From: Pseudomonas sp. CC120222-01a
GTDB lineage: Bacteria; Pseudomonadota; Gammaproteobacteria; Pseudomonadales; Pseudomonadaceae
Assembly (NCBI RefSeq): GCF_003097235.1
Contig: NZ_QEQQ01000020.1
Location: forward strand, 44,505-108,504
DNA: 64,000 nucleotides
Direction: 5' to 3'
Below the pieces are notes generated by a model, which was not told the origin of the DNA, did no database searches, and saw only the letters and a list, made by a program, of their open reading frames with translations. Positions 33,115 through 42,825 of this stretch are shown in pieces. Positions within the stretch are counted from its first letter, which is position 1. Each line of letters opens with the position of its first letter. Position numbers and translations under genes: made by a program.

Positions 33115-35337
33115 ATGGCAAAAAGGAAAGTTTTCGTGAAGAACCTGCAAGGCCCACCACGCACCCGGCTGCTCGCCCTGGTAACACTGGTGCTGGTGAT
33201 TCCCCTGGTCGTGCGCGCCGTGCTGGGCTGGTCCAGCCCGTATGGCTATCTGTCGGACCTGGCGCTGGGCAGCCTGCTGGTGTTGCTGTTGCATCGCCGC
33301 GCCTGGTGGCTGGCACTGCCGGTTCTGCTGGCCTGGGCCGCGCTCTGGGTGGCTTCGGCTGAACTGGTCAGCGCCGTTGGCAGGCTACCGAACAGTGCCG
33401 ACCTGAGCTATCTGTTCGACCCGCAGTTCATGGAAAACTCCACTGGCGGCGGCCTGGCCCATGCCTGGCTGCCCGTATTGCTGGCGGGCGGCCTGCTGGT
33501 CTGGCTGGGCAGCGCCTGGACCAGCCGCAAGCAACCTGGCGAGCAGTTCTCGCGCAAGGCCTGGGCCATCCCGGCGGTGCTGTTCGCGGCCCATTGGGGC
33601 AGCCAGCACCTGGCGCCCAGCGACGCTGACCAGTGGCGCCAGTACAACCTTCCCCATCAGTTGCTGACTGCCGCCACCGGCGACCTGCAGCGTCAGGTCC
33701 AGCACTGGGCCGGTCAGACGCCCATCGTCACGCCGCTACCCAGTGCCGGCCTGACCCAGCACGACCTGAGCGGGCAAAAGCTGCTGGCAGCGCCAGGTCG
33801 CGCCCGCAACCTGCTGGTGATCACCCTCGAAGGCATCCCCGGCGCCTACGTGCGCCCCAACCGCCAGGCCCTGCACAGCCGTTTCGACGAAGACCTGATG
33901 CCCAAGCTCGGCCACTGGGCAGAACGCGGCATGAACACCCCGGACTACGTATTGCACACGCACCAGACCATCCGCGGCCTGTATGCGATGCTCTGCGGCG
34001 ACTACGACAAGCTGGCCAACGGCACACCCAAAGGGGTTGAACTGCTCACCCAGCAACAGCGCAACCAGGCCTGCCTGCCGGCACAGCTGCGCCAGGCCGG
34101 CTTCACCACGCACTACCTGCAAGGCGCCGGCCTGCGCTTCATGGCCAAGGACCGGATCATGCCGCATATCGGCTTCGACTCGGTGCACGGGCTGGAGTGG
34201 TTCAGCAACAAGAACTACCTGGAATTCCCGTGGGGCAAGGACGATCGGGCCTTCTTCGAAGGCGCCCTGGATTATGTCGGCCAGTTGCGCCAGCAAGACC
34301 GCCCGTGGATGCTCACCCTGCTGACCGTGGGTACCCACCAGCCCTACTCCGCCCCTGAGGAGTACCTGCAACGCTACGACACCGCCAAGCAAGCGGCGGT
34401 CGCCTACCTCGATGATGCGATCGGCGCCTTCCTAGACGACCTCGAACGCCAGGGCGTGCTCAAGGACACCCTGGTGGTGGTCACTTCGGACGAGTCTCAC
34501 GGTATCGATGGCGTGCGCCTGGCCTCGTCCTGGGGCTTCAACCTGACCCTGGCACCGGAGCAGGCCGAGCTGCCACGCCTCAAGAACGGCACCTACGGCC
34601 ACATCGACCTGGCGACGTCGCTGCTCGACTACTTTGCCCTGCCGATCCCGGTCGCCCTTGGCGGGCGCTCGCTGTACCGCGATTACGACAGTGGCCGGGA
34701 GATGATTTCCTACACCAACGGCATGCTGCGCTACCACGATGGCAAGGGCGTCTTCACTGAGTGCGACTTCCAACAGCGCTGCCGCCGCTACGGCAGCCCA
34801 GGTTTCATCGCCGATCAGGCCCGGTACCTCGGCCCCGGCGATAGCTCACTCGGTGCACAGATCGGCGCACTGGCCGGCGTGCTCGACCAGTCCCTGCTGC
34901 AGACACCGCTCAACCTGCGCTACCAATTCGGCGGCCCGTCTGCCATTCAGTTGCAGGCGCGCATCCGCGACGACTGGGCAGACAACCTGATCGGCGCGCA
35001 GTACCTGGAAATGCCCGAGGGTTCGCACACCCGGGTGCGAGTCAAGGTCCGTACGCTGGACCCGCAGCACGCGGCCTATATCCAGCTCAAGGCCAAGGAA
35101 CTGGAGCAGGATGTACCGTTGGGGCTACCCGAGGAGATCCAGGTGACGGCCGACAAACCACTGGAAATGGAATTCGGCTTCGATAACCCGACGGTACGCA
35201 AGGCATTTTCCTTCCACTTGCTGGGTTATGGCGGCGGCGAGGTAGAGGTCAGTGATTTCAGTGTGATCACTGCGCTACCTGGCGAGGAAGAACCGCTGGA
35301 GGACTTGTCTGACGGGCATATCGCCCAATCCAGCTGA
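33115..35337 (+). CDS. LTA-synthase-like membrane sulfatase/phosphotransferase
   Basis: About 740 residues: five or so N-terminal membrane helices (residues 15 to about 160) and a large periplasmic sulfatase-fold domain. The domain begins RNLLVITLEGIPGAYVRPNR, the likely nucleophile Thr is in HTHQTIRGLYAMLCGDYD, and the metal ligands are in VVVTSDESHGIDG and GTYGHIDLATSLLDYF. A C-terminal beta domain of about 180 residues follows. In Gram-negatives such proteins transfer phosphoglycerol (OpgB-like) or phosphoethanolamine to glycans; the substrate here is unknown. Start at 33115 is tentative; another ATG at 33100 is possible. Confidence 0.8.
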   Translation: MAKRKVFVKNLQGPPRTRLLALVTLVLVIPLVVRAVLGWSSPYGYLSDLALGSLLVLLLHRRAWWLALPVLLAWAALWVASAELVSAVGRLPNSADLSYLFDPQFMENSTGGGLAHAWLPVLLAGGLLVWLGSAWTSRKQPGEQFSRKAWAIPAVLFAAHWGSQHLAPSDADQWRQYNLPHQLLTAATGDLQRQVQHWAGQTPIVTPLPSAGLTQHDLSGQKLLAAPGRARNLLVITLEGIPGAYVRPNRQALHSRFDEDLMPKLGHWAERGMNTPDYVLHTHQTIRGLYAMLCGDYDKLANGTPKGVELLTQQQRNQACLPAQLRQAGFTTHYLQGAGLRFMAKDRIMPHIGFDSVHGLEWFSNKNYLEFPWGKDDRAFFEGALDYVGQLRQQDRPWMLTLLTVGTHQPYSAPEEYLQRYDTAKQAAVAYLDDAIGAFLDDLERQGVLKDTLVVVTSDESHGIDGVRLASSWGFNLTLAPEQAELPRLKNGTYGHIDLATSLLDYFALPIPVALGGRSLYRDYDSGREMISYTNGMLRYHDGKGVFTECDFQQRCRRYGSPGFIADQARYLGPGDSSLGAQIGALAGVLDQSLLQTPLNLRYQFGGPSAIQLQARIRDDWADNLIGAQYLEMPEGSHTRVRVKVRTLDPQHAAYIQLKAKELEQDVPLGLPEEIQVTADKPLEMEFGFDNPTVRKAFSFHLLGYGGGEVEVSDFSVITALPGEEEPLEDLSDGHIAQSS

Positions 35338-36663
35338 TCAGCGGATCTGGTGCTTGTGCAGTAGCCGGTAGAACGTCGGCCGTGATACGCCAAGCACCTT
35401 CGCGGCAATGCTCATGTTGTTGCTGTGCCGGCCCAGCACATCGCACAGCGCCTGACGCTCAGCCCGATGCTTGTAGTCTTCCAGGGTGCCCAGCGGCTGC
35501 TCTTCCTGCTCCAACCCCTGCAGGCCAAGGTCCTGGGCCTCGATCTGGCGCCCTTCGGCCAGCACCAGCCCGCGCCTTACCCGGTTGGCCAGCTCACGTA
35601 CATTGCCCGGCCAGTTGTGGCGCCCCATCGCTGCCAGCGCATGATCGCTGAATGAGCGGGGCCTGCGGCCTGTTTCAAGGCTGTAGAAGTGCGAAAAGTG
35701 ATTGGCCAGCATCGACAGGTCGCCGTGGCGGTCGCGCAGCGGCGCGGTCACCACTTGCAGCACGTTGAGCCGGTAGTACAAGTCTTCGCGAAAACGCCCG
35801 TGTTCGATGGCTTTTTCCAGGTCCACATGGGTGGCCGCCAGCACTCGCACATCCACCGGTATCGGCTGGCTACCACCTACCCGCTCGATATGCTTTTCCT
35901 GCAGGAAACGCAGCAAGTTGGCCTGCAACTCCAGCGGCAGGTCGCCAATTTCGTCGAGGAACAGGGTACCGCCATGGGCCGCCTCGATCCGCCCCACCTT
36001 GCGCTGGTGGGCACCGGTAAAGGCACCTTTCTCATGCCCGAACAACTCGGACTGGATCAGGTTCTCGGGTATTGCCCCGCAGTTGATGGCGATGAACGGC
36101 ATCTCGCTGCGCTGTGATTGCCGGTGCAACGTGCGCGCTACCAGTTCCTTGCCGGTACCGCTCTCACCGCGGATCAGCACCGGTGACTCGGTAGGCGCCA
36201 GCTTGCCGAGCAGTTTGCGCAATTCCAGGATTGGCCGGCTGTCCCCGAGTAGCTCGTGCTCCAGCCCATCCACCCTCACCGCGCCCTTGCCGCGCAGGCG
36301 GGCCATGCCGAACGCCCGCCCCAGCGTCACCAGCACGCGGGAAAAGTCGAACGGCAAGGTATGAAAATCGAAAAACCACTCACAGACAAAATCACCGACG
36401 TTCTGCATGCGCAACTGCTCGGCGTTGAGCACGGCAATCCATTCGGTGTTGCTGCGCTTGATCATGTCCTTGACCGCGTCCGGATGCCGCAGGTGCGATG
36501 CCTGCAGGCGCAACACGCCGATATCACAACGGTGCTCAAGGGCCTGGTCCAGGCCACAGCTGTGAACCTCCCAGCCGGCACTCTCAAGGCCGGGTAACAG
36601 ACGGTGGCAATCGTCGCAGGGGTCGACGATGAGCAAGCGACGCAGGGCGGCAGTCTCGTGCAT
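35338..36663 (-). CDS. sigma-54-dependent transcriptional activator, VpsR-like
   Basis: A 441-residue enhancer-binding protein. The N-terminal domain (about 1-125) looks like a degenerate receiver of the VpsR type. The AAA+ domain has Walker A GESGTGKE (166-173), the sigma-54 contact loop GAFTGA (213-218) and Walker B LFLDEIGD. The C-terminal Fis-type helix-turn-helix is SIAAKVLGVSRPTFYRLLHKH. An intact GAFTGA means it should work with RpoN. It lies just past the fap operon, which has an RpoN-type promoter, and is divergent from the gene at 37008. VpsR relatives control biofilm matrix genes in Vibrio and Burkholderia. Confidence 0.88.
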   Translation of the reverse strand: MHETAALRRLLIVDPCDDCHRLLPGLESAGWEVHSCGLDQALEHRCDIGVLRLQASHLRHPDAVKDMIKRSNTEWIAVLNAEQLRMQNVGDFVCEWFFDFHTLPFDFSRVLVTLGRAFGMARLRGKGAVRVDGLEHELLGDSRPILELRKLLGKLAPTESPVLIRGESGTGKELVARTLHRQSQRSEMPFIAINCGAIPENLIQSELFGHEKGAFTGAHQRKVGRIEAAHGGTLFLDEIGDLPLELQANLLRFLQEKHIERVGGSQPIPVDVRVLAATHVDLEKAIEHGRFREDLYYRLNVLQVVTAPLRDRHGDLSMLANHFSHFYSLETGRRPRSFSDHALAAMGRHNWPGNVRELANRVRRGLVLAEGRQIEAQDLGLQGLEQEEQPLGTLEDYKHRAERQALCDVLGRHSNNMSIAAKVLGVSRPTFYRLLHKHQIR

Positions 36664-37007
36664 GACCGTTCCTTGGCGCCAATTGTTGGTTTTTTACGTG
36701 AAAACAGTAAGTTGCGGCGCCGAATTAACAGTAGCAACGAACTTGACGCCGCCCACGACCGTCTGTCTGCCGGATTTTGCCAAGCCAAACCGGTTCGGGA
36801 ATTTTTCAAATTTATTGGCGTCACAGGCCGCGCTGGTAAACAAAAAATGTGTAACCGGCAAAAAATTTACAATACCTGTGTGACTCCACCCCTAACTTGG
36901 AGCATCAGTACAAGTAACCCCGCGCTGCGGATCGCGATAACACCTGAAGCGACGTAGCAGTTACGCGGACCTAATTTCGATGTTTGGGACCATAGAGAGA
37001 CCGAACC
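36664..37007. promoter_or_regulatory. AT-rich divergent promoter region
   Basis: 344 bases with no gene, richer in A and T than the flanks, with A tracts around 36838-36870; it should hold the promoters for the sigma-54 activator (minus) and the small gene at 37008 (plus). No clear GG-N10-GC promoter was found here. Confidence 0.35.
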
Positions 37008-37274
37008 ATGAATGCACCGCTGCGTGTCAACGAGGCACTGCTGATTGCCGACCACGCGTTCGAACCCTTCCAGTGCGTTGCCTGGGATGCGCCCAACGGT
37101 ACTGGCGAGCTGAGCCTGGCGGTGATCGACCGGACCAGCACCCGTATTGGCAGCAAACAAGTATCGTCGCGTATCTATTCGGACCCTGCGCAATGGGCCA
37201 GCCTGATCGAGGAAGTACGTGCCGAACTGTGCCAGAAAGGTTATGACCTGCAGCCTTGGTCGATGCCGAAGTAA
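37008..37274 (+). CDS. small hypothetical protein divergent from sigma-54 activator
   Basis: An 88-residue soluble protein, MNAPLRVNEALLIADHAF then FQCVAWDAPNGTGELSLAVIDR and DPAQWASLIEEVRAELCQKG. It shows no signal or membrane segment and two Cys residues. I do not recognise a family. It ends before a strong 12-bp inverted repeat. Sharing a promoter region with the VpsR-like activator suggests a common regulation. Confidence 0.65.
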   Translation: MNAPLRVNEALLIADHAFEPFQCVAWDAPNGTGELSLAVIDRTSTRIGSKQVSSRIYSDPAQWASLIEEVRAELCQKGYDLQPWSMPK

Positions 37275-37290
37275 TATCGCTGCGTCCCTG

Positions 37291-37315
37291 CAAGTGCGTG
37301 CCTGGCACGCACTTG
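37291..37315. terminator. perfect inverted repeat after small gene
   Basis: CAAGTGCGTGCC, one base, GGCACGCACTTG: a perfect 12-bp palindrome 17 bases past the stop. No T run, so it is either a terminator-like stem or a protein site. Confidence 0.5.
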
Positions 37316-37389
37316 AACAACTTTCCAATAGCCTGCCGGGCAACTTTCTTATTGCGACATAGTGTCGCGCCCCGCCCTTCCCGCCTAAC

Positions 37390-38034
37390 TCACTCCATTA
37401 CCTTGAATTGCTCGAGATGCTGATAGACGGCGTGTAGTTGCGTGGCCAACTGTTGTGCCCGGCCCAGGCGAACTGGCGCCAATTCCATGTCCACCAACAC
37501 GGTTGCGCAAGGCATGGGGTGCACGGCACTCCAGCGTTGCAACCGACCATCGGTGAATACCAGGCAGCGCTGCAGCTCATGGGGATGGGCTTTCTGCCGG
37601 GCCTGCAGCCAACACCGGGCCTGCTCCAGTGCTGCGATCAAAGGCGTTCCACCGCCTGCCCCCAGGGCCTGCAACCAAGGCTGCAGGCTTGCCGACGCCT
37701 TGAGGCCATGGCGCTGCCATTGCGGTGCGCCACCGCTGGCCGTCAGCAGCGCGAGACGGGCGCGCTGCCGGTAGGCCTGGTCGAACAACTCGGCCAGCAG
37801 GCCTTTGCACTGCGCCAGGGCCTGATGGCGGCGCGTCGAAGCCGAGGCGTCAACGATCACCAGCCACAGTTCATTGGCCTGGGCCTGGCGCTGCTGCCAG
37901 CAAAGGTCCTGGCGCAGCTTCGGGCGCCCCTTGAGCAAGGTCGGCAGCCAGGCTACCCGGCCTGAGGATGCCGCACGGGTACGGCCACGGCTCGCCCCCG
38001 TCAGTTTTCCGACACGGGGCATGGCATCCGCCAT
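37390..38034 (-). CDS. VWA-domain subunit of cobalt chelatase (ChlD-like)
   Basis: A 214-residue protein consisting of a basic linker and one von Willebrand A domain with an intact MIDAS: VDASAST (D62, S64, S66), GGGTPL (T130) and FTDGR (D162). It corresponds to the C-terminal third of ChlD/BchD. The AAA and acidic parts are missing, which appears normal for the Pseudomonas CobN-associated form. Together with the ChlI-like ATPase it would provide the motor for CobN. Start at 38034 has AGGA 12 bases upstream and follows the ChlI stop by 23 bases. Confidence 0.82.
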   Translation of the reverse strand: MADAMPRVGKLTGASRGRTRAASSGRVAWLPTLLKGRPKLRQDLCWQQRQAQANELWLVIVDASASTRRHQALAQCKGLLAELFDQAYRQRARLALLTASGGAPQWQRHGLKASASLQPWLQALGAGGGTPLIAALEQARCWLQARQKAHPHELQRCLVFTDGRLQRWSAVHPMPCATVLVDMELAPVRLGRAQQLATQLHAVYQHLEQFKVME

Positions 38035-38057
38035 TCTCAATCCTGGCTGGCGGATGC

Positions 38058-39059
38058 TCAGGGCTTTTTTGCCCAGTTCGGCACCTCTCGCCGTGCACCG
38101 CTGCTCACAGGCTGCGCGGGTAACGCGCCCCAATCGCCCTGCCCGCCCTCGTCCTGCCGGTCGCGGCCATCCGCGGCAGCGGGTGGCGCAGAGGCTGGCG
38201 CATCCGGCGCCGTACGCCGACGATGGCGCAAGGCAAATTCGGCCACGGCGTCGACATCGCCCTCCTCGATCGCCTTGCCACCGCGCCAGGCACAATGGGC
38301 GCGTGCGGCGCGCAGCCAGACCAGGTCGGCACGCAGGCCATCGACGCCAGCGGCGAAACAACGCTCGGTGATCCAGGCCAGGGCCTGATCGTCCAGGGCA
38401 ATCGCCGCCAACCCTTGGCGCGCCGCCTGGCAGCGCTCGCGCAGTTGCGCCTGGGCACTGGCCCACTGCTCGCAGAACCCCTGCGGGTCGCTGTCGAAGG
38501 CCAACCGCCGGCGGATGATCTGCTGGCGTGCCTCCGGGGCCGGCAGGCCTTCCAGCGCCACATTCAGGCCAAAGCGGTCGAGCAGTTGCGGGCGCAACTC
38601 GCCTTCCTCGGGGTTCATGGTGCCAATCAAGACGAAACGGGCACTGTGCCGGTGGGAAATGCCGTCACGCTCGATGCGGTTGGTGCCACTGGCGGCCACA
38701 TCCAGCAACAGGTCGACCAAGGTATCGGGCAGCAGATTGACTTCATCGACATACAGCACGCCGCCATCGGCGTGGGCGAGCACGCCGGGGGAAAACTGCG
38801 CCTTGCCCTGGCCGAGCGCGGCATTCAGGTCCAGCGTGCCGACCAAACGCTCTTCACTCGCCCCCAGCGGCAAGGTCACGAACGGGCCTTCTCCCAGCAG
38901 GTCGGCCAGGCCGCGAGCCAGGGTGCTCTTGGCCATGCCGCGCGGGCCTTCGATGAGCACGCCACCGATCTTCGGGTCGATGGCGGTCAGGCACAGGGCC
39001 AGTTTGAGGTCATCGGCACCGACCACGGCTGCCAGTGGGAATTGTACGGGTTCACTCAT
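38058..39059 (-). CDS. AAA+ ATPase subunit of cobalt chelatase (ChlI-like)
   Basis: A 333-residue magnesium-chelatase-type ATPase: Walker A GPRGMAKST (38-46), Walker B VLYVDEVNLLPD, sensor region VLIGTMNPEEGELRPQLLDRFGL with the Arg finger, and a C-terminal acidic/Pro tail before the stop. In P. putida-type genomes this replaces CobS in the aerobic cobaltochelatase. The ATG at 39059 is one base beyond the CobN stop, so it is coupled to cobN. Confidence 0.87.
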   Translation of the reverse strand: MSEPVQFPLAAVVGADDLKLALCLTAIDPKIGGVLIEGPRGMAKSTLARGLADLLGEGPFVTLPLGASEERLVGTLDLNAALGQGKAQFSPGVLAHADGGVLYVDEVNLLPDTLVDLLLDVAASGTNRIERDGISHRHSARFVLIGTMNPEEGELRPQLLDRFGLNVALEGLPAPEARQQIIRRRLAFDSDPQGFCEQWASAQAQLRERCQAARQGLAAIALDDQALAWITERCFAAGVDGLRADLVWLRAARAHCAWRGGKAIEEGDVDAVAEFALRHRRRTAPDAPASAPPAAADGRDRQDEGGQGDWGALPAQPVSSGARREVPNWAKKP

Positions 39060-39060
39060 T

Positions 39061-42000
39061 TCAAGCCTGTTCCTCGCCGTCGAGCAATTGCTCCTCAAGC
39101 GCCTCGCGATAGTCACCGGGGGCTTCCCAGAGCCCGCGCTGCTGGGCTTCCAGCAAGCGTTCGGTGAGGTCGCGCAGGGCCTCGGGGTTGTGCTTGCGCA
39201 TGAAGTCGCGGGTCGCCGGGTCGAGCACATAGGCATCGGCCAGCGACTGGTAGTGATGGTCGTCGATCAGGTGCGTGGTGGCGTCGAAGGCGAACAGGTT
39301 GTCGACGGTTGCGGCCAGCTCGAACGCGCCCTTGTAGCCATGCCGCTTCGCCCCGTCGATCCATTTCGGGTTCAGGGCGCGGGCACGGATCACACGGTTG
39401 AGCTCTTCCTTCAAGGTACGGATCCGCGGCCGGTCGACCTGGCTGTGGTCGCCGTGATAGCTGGCCACTGCCCCGCCAGACAAGGTCTCCGACGCCGCCA
39501 GCATGCCGCCCTGGAACTGATAGTAATCGTTGGAATCGAGCAGGTCGTGCTCGTGGTTGTCCTGGTTCTGCAACACCGCCTGCACCTGGCCCAGGCGCCG
39601 GGCGAACTGGGCACGCGCCGGGGTGCCTTCATCGCTGGCACCGTAGGCGTAGCCACCATGGTTGAGGTAAACCTCGGCGAGGTCGTCACGGCTGTGCCAA
39701 AAGCGGCCATCGATGGCGTTCTGCACGCCGGCACCGTAGGCGCCAGGTTTGGCCCCGAACACCCGCCAACCCGCCTGGCGCGCCGCCTGTTCGGCGTCCA
39801 CGCCCTGCGCCTGCAGGCTGGCGCGCTCGTTGCGCACCCGTGCGGCCAAGGGGTTGAGGTCGTCCGGCTCGTCCAGTGCCGCCACGGCCTGCACCGCCGC
39901 ATCGAACAGGCGGATCAGGTTGCCGAAGGCATCGCGGAAGAAGCCCGAAACCCGCAGCGTCACGTCCACCCGTGGGCGGTCGAGCAGGCTCAGTGGCAGG
40001 ATCTCGAAGTCGTCGACGCGCTGGCTGCCGGTGGCCCACACCGGGCGCACGCCCATCAGCGCCATGGCCTGGGCGATGTCGTCGCCACCGGTACGCATGG
40101 TCGCCGTGCCCCACACCGACAGGCCCAGCTGGCGCAGATGGTCGCCATGGTCCTGCAGGTGCCGCTCGAGGATCAGGTTGGCCGAGGCGAACCCCAGGCG
40201 CCAGGCCGTGGTGGTTGGCAGGTTGCGCACATCCACGGTGTAGAAGTTGCGACCGGTGGGCAATACGTCCAGGCGGCCGCGGCTGGGTGCGCCGCTGGGG
40301 CCGGCCGGCACGAAACGCCCGGCCAGCGCGGCAAGCAGGCCATTGATTTCTGCAGCACCGCAGGCATCCAGGTCCGGTGCGACCTGCTCGCGCAGGGCGG
40401 TTATCACCTCGTGCACCGGCTGCCATTCGGGCTGCTCGGGCAGTTGCGCCTGCCCCTCCAGTGCCTGCTCGATGATACGCAAGGCAAGCAGCTCAAGGCG
40501 CTCGCGGGTATCGCCAGAGGTGCGCCACGCGCCGTCACTCACGTCCTGCAGCAGCACTGGACGTGGCCCTGACCAGGCCTCGCCGAGGTCGCAATCGAGG
40601 GGATCGAAGCCCAGCGCCAATGCCTTGGCCAGCGTCCGCAACAAGCTGGCATTGCCACCGCGGCCATCGCCACGTTCCACGCGCAGCAAGGCCAGCAAGG
40701 TATCGATGCGCAGACGGGCCTGGGGCGACTGGCCAAACACATGCAGGCCGTCGCGAATCTGCGACTCTTTAAGGTCGCACAGGTAGGTGTCCAGGCGCGG
40801 CAGCCAGACGGCGGCATCGTCCAACTGGCCTTCCAGCTGCAACTCACGGTCGATATGGTTGGCCTTGACCAGTTCGAGAATGTCGCGCTGCAGTTCACGT
40901 GCGCGCCGCGGGTCGAGCAGCTGGGCCTCGTAGAATTCGTCCGCCAGCTGCTCCAGGTGGCGCAAGGGCCCGTAGGTTTCCGCACGGGTCAACGGCGGCA
41001 TCAGGTGATCGATGATCACCGCCTGAGTCCGGCGCTTGGCCTGGGCGCCTTCGCCCGGGTCGTTGACGATGAACGGGTAGATGTTGGGCAGCGGGCCGAG
41101 CAACGCGTCCGGCCAGCATTGCGCGGACAGGCCGACGCCCTTGCCGGGCAGCCATTCCAGGTTGCCGTGCTTGCCGACGTGGATGACCGCATCGGCGGCA
41201 AAGGCATGGCGCAGCCAGAAGTGAAACGCCAGGTAACCATGGGGTGGCACCAGGTCCGGGTCGTGGTACACCGCGCTGGGGTCGACCTGGTAACCACGCG
41301 CCGGCTGGATGCCGACGAAGGTCAGGCCAAAGCGCAAACCAGCCACCATCAGGCGGCCTGCGCGGTACATAGGGTCCTGTTCTGGCGGCCCCCACCGTTT
41401 CAGCACGGCCTGGCGGTTGGCCTCGGGCAGGCGTTCGAACGCCACCTGGTAGTCCGCCAGGCTCAGGCTCTGGGCGCAGGGGCGCTGGTCGAGGTGTTCG
41501 AGGTCGTTGGTGACGCCACCGAGCAGTTGATGAATCAGTTGTGTGCCGCTGTCTGGCAGCTCTGCAAGCGGATAGCCCTCGGCTCGTAACGCCCTGAGGA
41601 TGTTCAGCGCGGCAGCCGGGGTGTCCAGGCCGACGCCATTGCCAATGCGGCCATCGCGGGTCGGGTAGTTGGCCAGCACCAGGGCCACGCGCTTTTGCCC
41701 ATTGGGCAGGCGCGCCAGTTCGACCCAGCGCCGTGCCAGCTCGGCGACGAAGTCCATGCGCTCGGGGTGAGCGCGGTAGCAGACCACGTCGGACTGGCTG
41801 CGCTCGCTGCGCCAGGCCATGTCCTTGAAACTCACCGGGCGGGTGATGATACGCCCGTCCAGTTCCGGCAAGGCGATGTGCATGGCCAGGTCACGGGCAC
41901 CGAGGCCTTGCTCGCTGGCTTCCCAACCGGGTTGGTTGTCCTGCGCGCAGATGGCCTGCAGCACCGGGATATCACGACGGAACGGCCGCAGGTTGGGGCG

Positions 42001-42822
42001 TTCCGGGCTGGACAGGGCAAAACCTGTGGTGTTGATCAACACCTCCGCGCCCACTTCGTCCAGCCAGGCCTCGACCTGCTCCAGGCAGGCGCTTTCCTTG
42101 AGGCTGGCCACCGCGATGGGCAGCGGGTTGAGGCCAGCGGCCTGCAAGCGCTCGCAGAACACGTCGATGAACGCGGTGTTGGCGGCCTGCAGGTGCGAAC
42201 GATAGAACAGCAATGGCGCCACCGGGTGTTCGGGGTTCCACTGGCTGTACCAGTCCTCTAGCAGCGCGCCAGGTTTGCGCGGGTGATACACCGAAGTCCG
42301 CGGCAAAGGCTGCGGTTCGTCCCAACGGTAATCGCGCCCCAGCCACTGGTTGGCCAGGCATTTGAACAGGTTGACCGCATTGCTCTTGCCACCCTGGCGC
42401 AGGTAGTGCCAGAGGCGCTCGGCCGGCTCGCCGGTGACTGTTCCGAGGCCGGTCAACTCCGGGTCCGGGCGGTCATCGCCGGGGACCATAATCAACTGCA
42501 CGCCCCGCGCCGCCAGCTCGACCAATTGCTCGACGCCGTAGCGCCAGTAGCCGACGCCGCCATGCAGCGACACCAGGATTACCTTGGCATGGCGCAGGAC
42601 CTCGTCGATATACAGGTCGACCGAGGCATGGTTCTGCACCTGCATCGGGTTGGCCAGGCGCAGGCTGGGGAAATCGTCCGGCAGTTGCTCGGCGGTTTCG
42701 GCGAGCAATGCCAGGTGCGAGTCGCCGCTGCAGAGAATCACCAGGTCGGCGGGTGTCTGGCCGAGGTCGGCAATGCTGTCGTCCGGCACGAAGCCGCCGG
42801 GCTGGGTCCGCAGCAGGTGCAT
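39061..42822 (-). CDS. cobN: aerobic cobaltochelatase subunit CobN
   Basis: A 1253-residue large subunit that inserts cobalt into hydrogenobyrinic acid a,c-diamide. The CobN/magnesium-chelatase H pattern is clear: VILVSLHGGVGYWRYG, GNGVGLDTPAAALNILRAL, DPDLVPPHGYLAFHFWLRH, VIHVGKHGNLEWLPGKGVGLS, YPFIVNDPGEGAQAKRRT, and NPKWIDGAKRHGYKGAFE near the end. Length agrees with the family. It sits between cobW and the ChlI-like gene in one riboswitch-controlled operon; the ATG lies three bases past the cobW stop. Confidence 0.95.
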   Translation of the reverse strand: MHLLRTQPGGFVPDDSIADLGQTPADLVILCSGDSHLALLAETAEQLPDDFPSLRLANPMQVQNHASVDLYIDEVLRHAKVILVSLHGGVGYWRYGVEQLVELAARGVQLIMVPGDDRPDPELTGLGTVTGEPAERLWHYLRQGGKSNAVNLFKCLANQWLGRDYRWDEPQPLPRTSVYHPRKPGALLEDWYSQWNPEHPVAPLLFYRSHLQAANTAFIDVFCERLQAAGLNPLPIAVASLKESACLEQVEAWLDEVGAEVLINTTGFALSSPERPNLRPFRRDIPVLQAICAQDNQPGWEASEQGLGARDLAMHIALPELDGRIITRPVSFKDMAWRSERSQSDVVCYRAHPERMDFVAELARRWVELARLPNGQKRVALVLANYPTRDGRIGNGVGLDTPAAALNILRALRAEGYPLAELPDSGTQLIHQLLGGVTNDLEHLDQRPCAQSLSLADYQVAFERLPEANRQAVLKRWGPPEQDPMYRAGRLMVAGLRFGLTFVGIQPARGYQVDPSAVYHDPDLVPPHGYLAFHFWLRHAFAADAVIHVGKHGNLEWLPGKGVGLSAQCWPDALLGPLPNIYPFIVNDPGEGAQAKRRTQAVIIDHLMPPLTRAETYGPLRHLEQLADEFYEAQLLDPRRARELQRDILELVKANHIDRELQLEGQLDDAAVWLPRLDTYLCDLKESQIRDGLHVFGQSPQARLRIDTLLALLRVERGDGRGGNASLLRTLAKALALGFDPLDCDLGEAWSGPRPVLLQDVSDGAWRTSGDTRERLELLALRIIEQALEGQAQLPEQPEWQPVHEVITALREQVAPDLDACGAAEINGLLAALAGRFVPAGPSGAPSRGRLDVLPTGRNFYTVDVRNLPTTTAWRLGFASANLILERHLQDHGDHLRQLGLSVWGTATMRTGGDDIAQAMALMGVRPVWATGSQRVDDFEILPLSLLDRPRVDVTLRVSGFFRDAFGNLIRLFDAAVQAVAALDEPDDLNPLAARVRNERASLQAQGVDAEQAARQAGWRVFGAKPGAYGAGVQNAIDGRFWHSRDDLAEVYLNHGGYAYGASDEGTPARAQFARRLGQVQAVLQNQDNHEHDLLDSNDYYQFQGGMLAASETLSGGAVASYHGDHSQVDRPRIRTLKEELNRVIRARALNPKWIDGAKRHGYKGAFELAATVDNLFAFDATTHLIDDHHYQSLADAYVLDPATRDFMRKHNPEALRDLTERLLEAQQRGLWEAPGDYREALEEQLLDGEEQA

Positions 42823-42825
42823 GGG

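Noticed and set aside
36664..37007. Searched for a sigma-54 promoter before the small gene at 37008
   Set aside because: No GG-N10-GC match of useful quality was found, so control of this gene by the adjacent activator is not claimed from a promoter.
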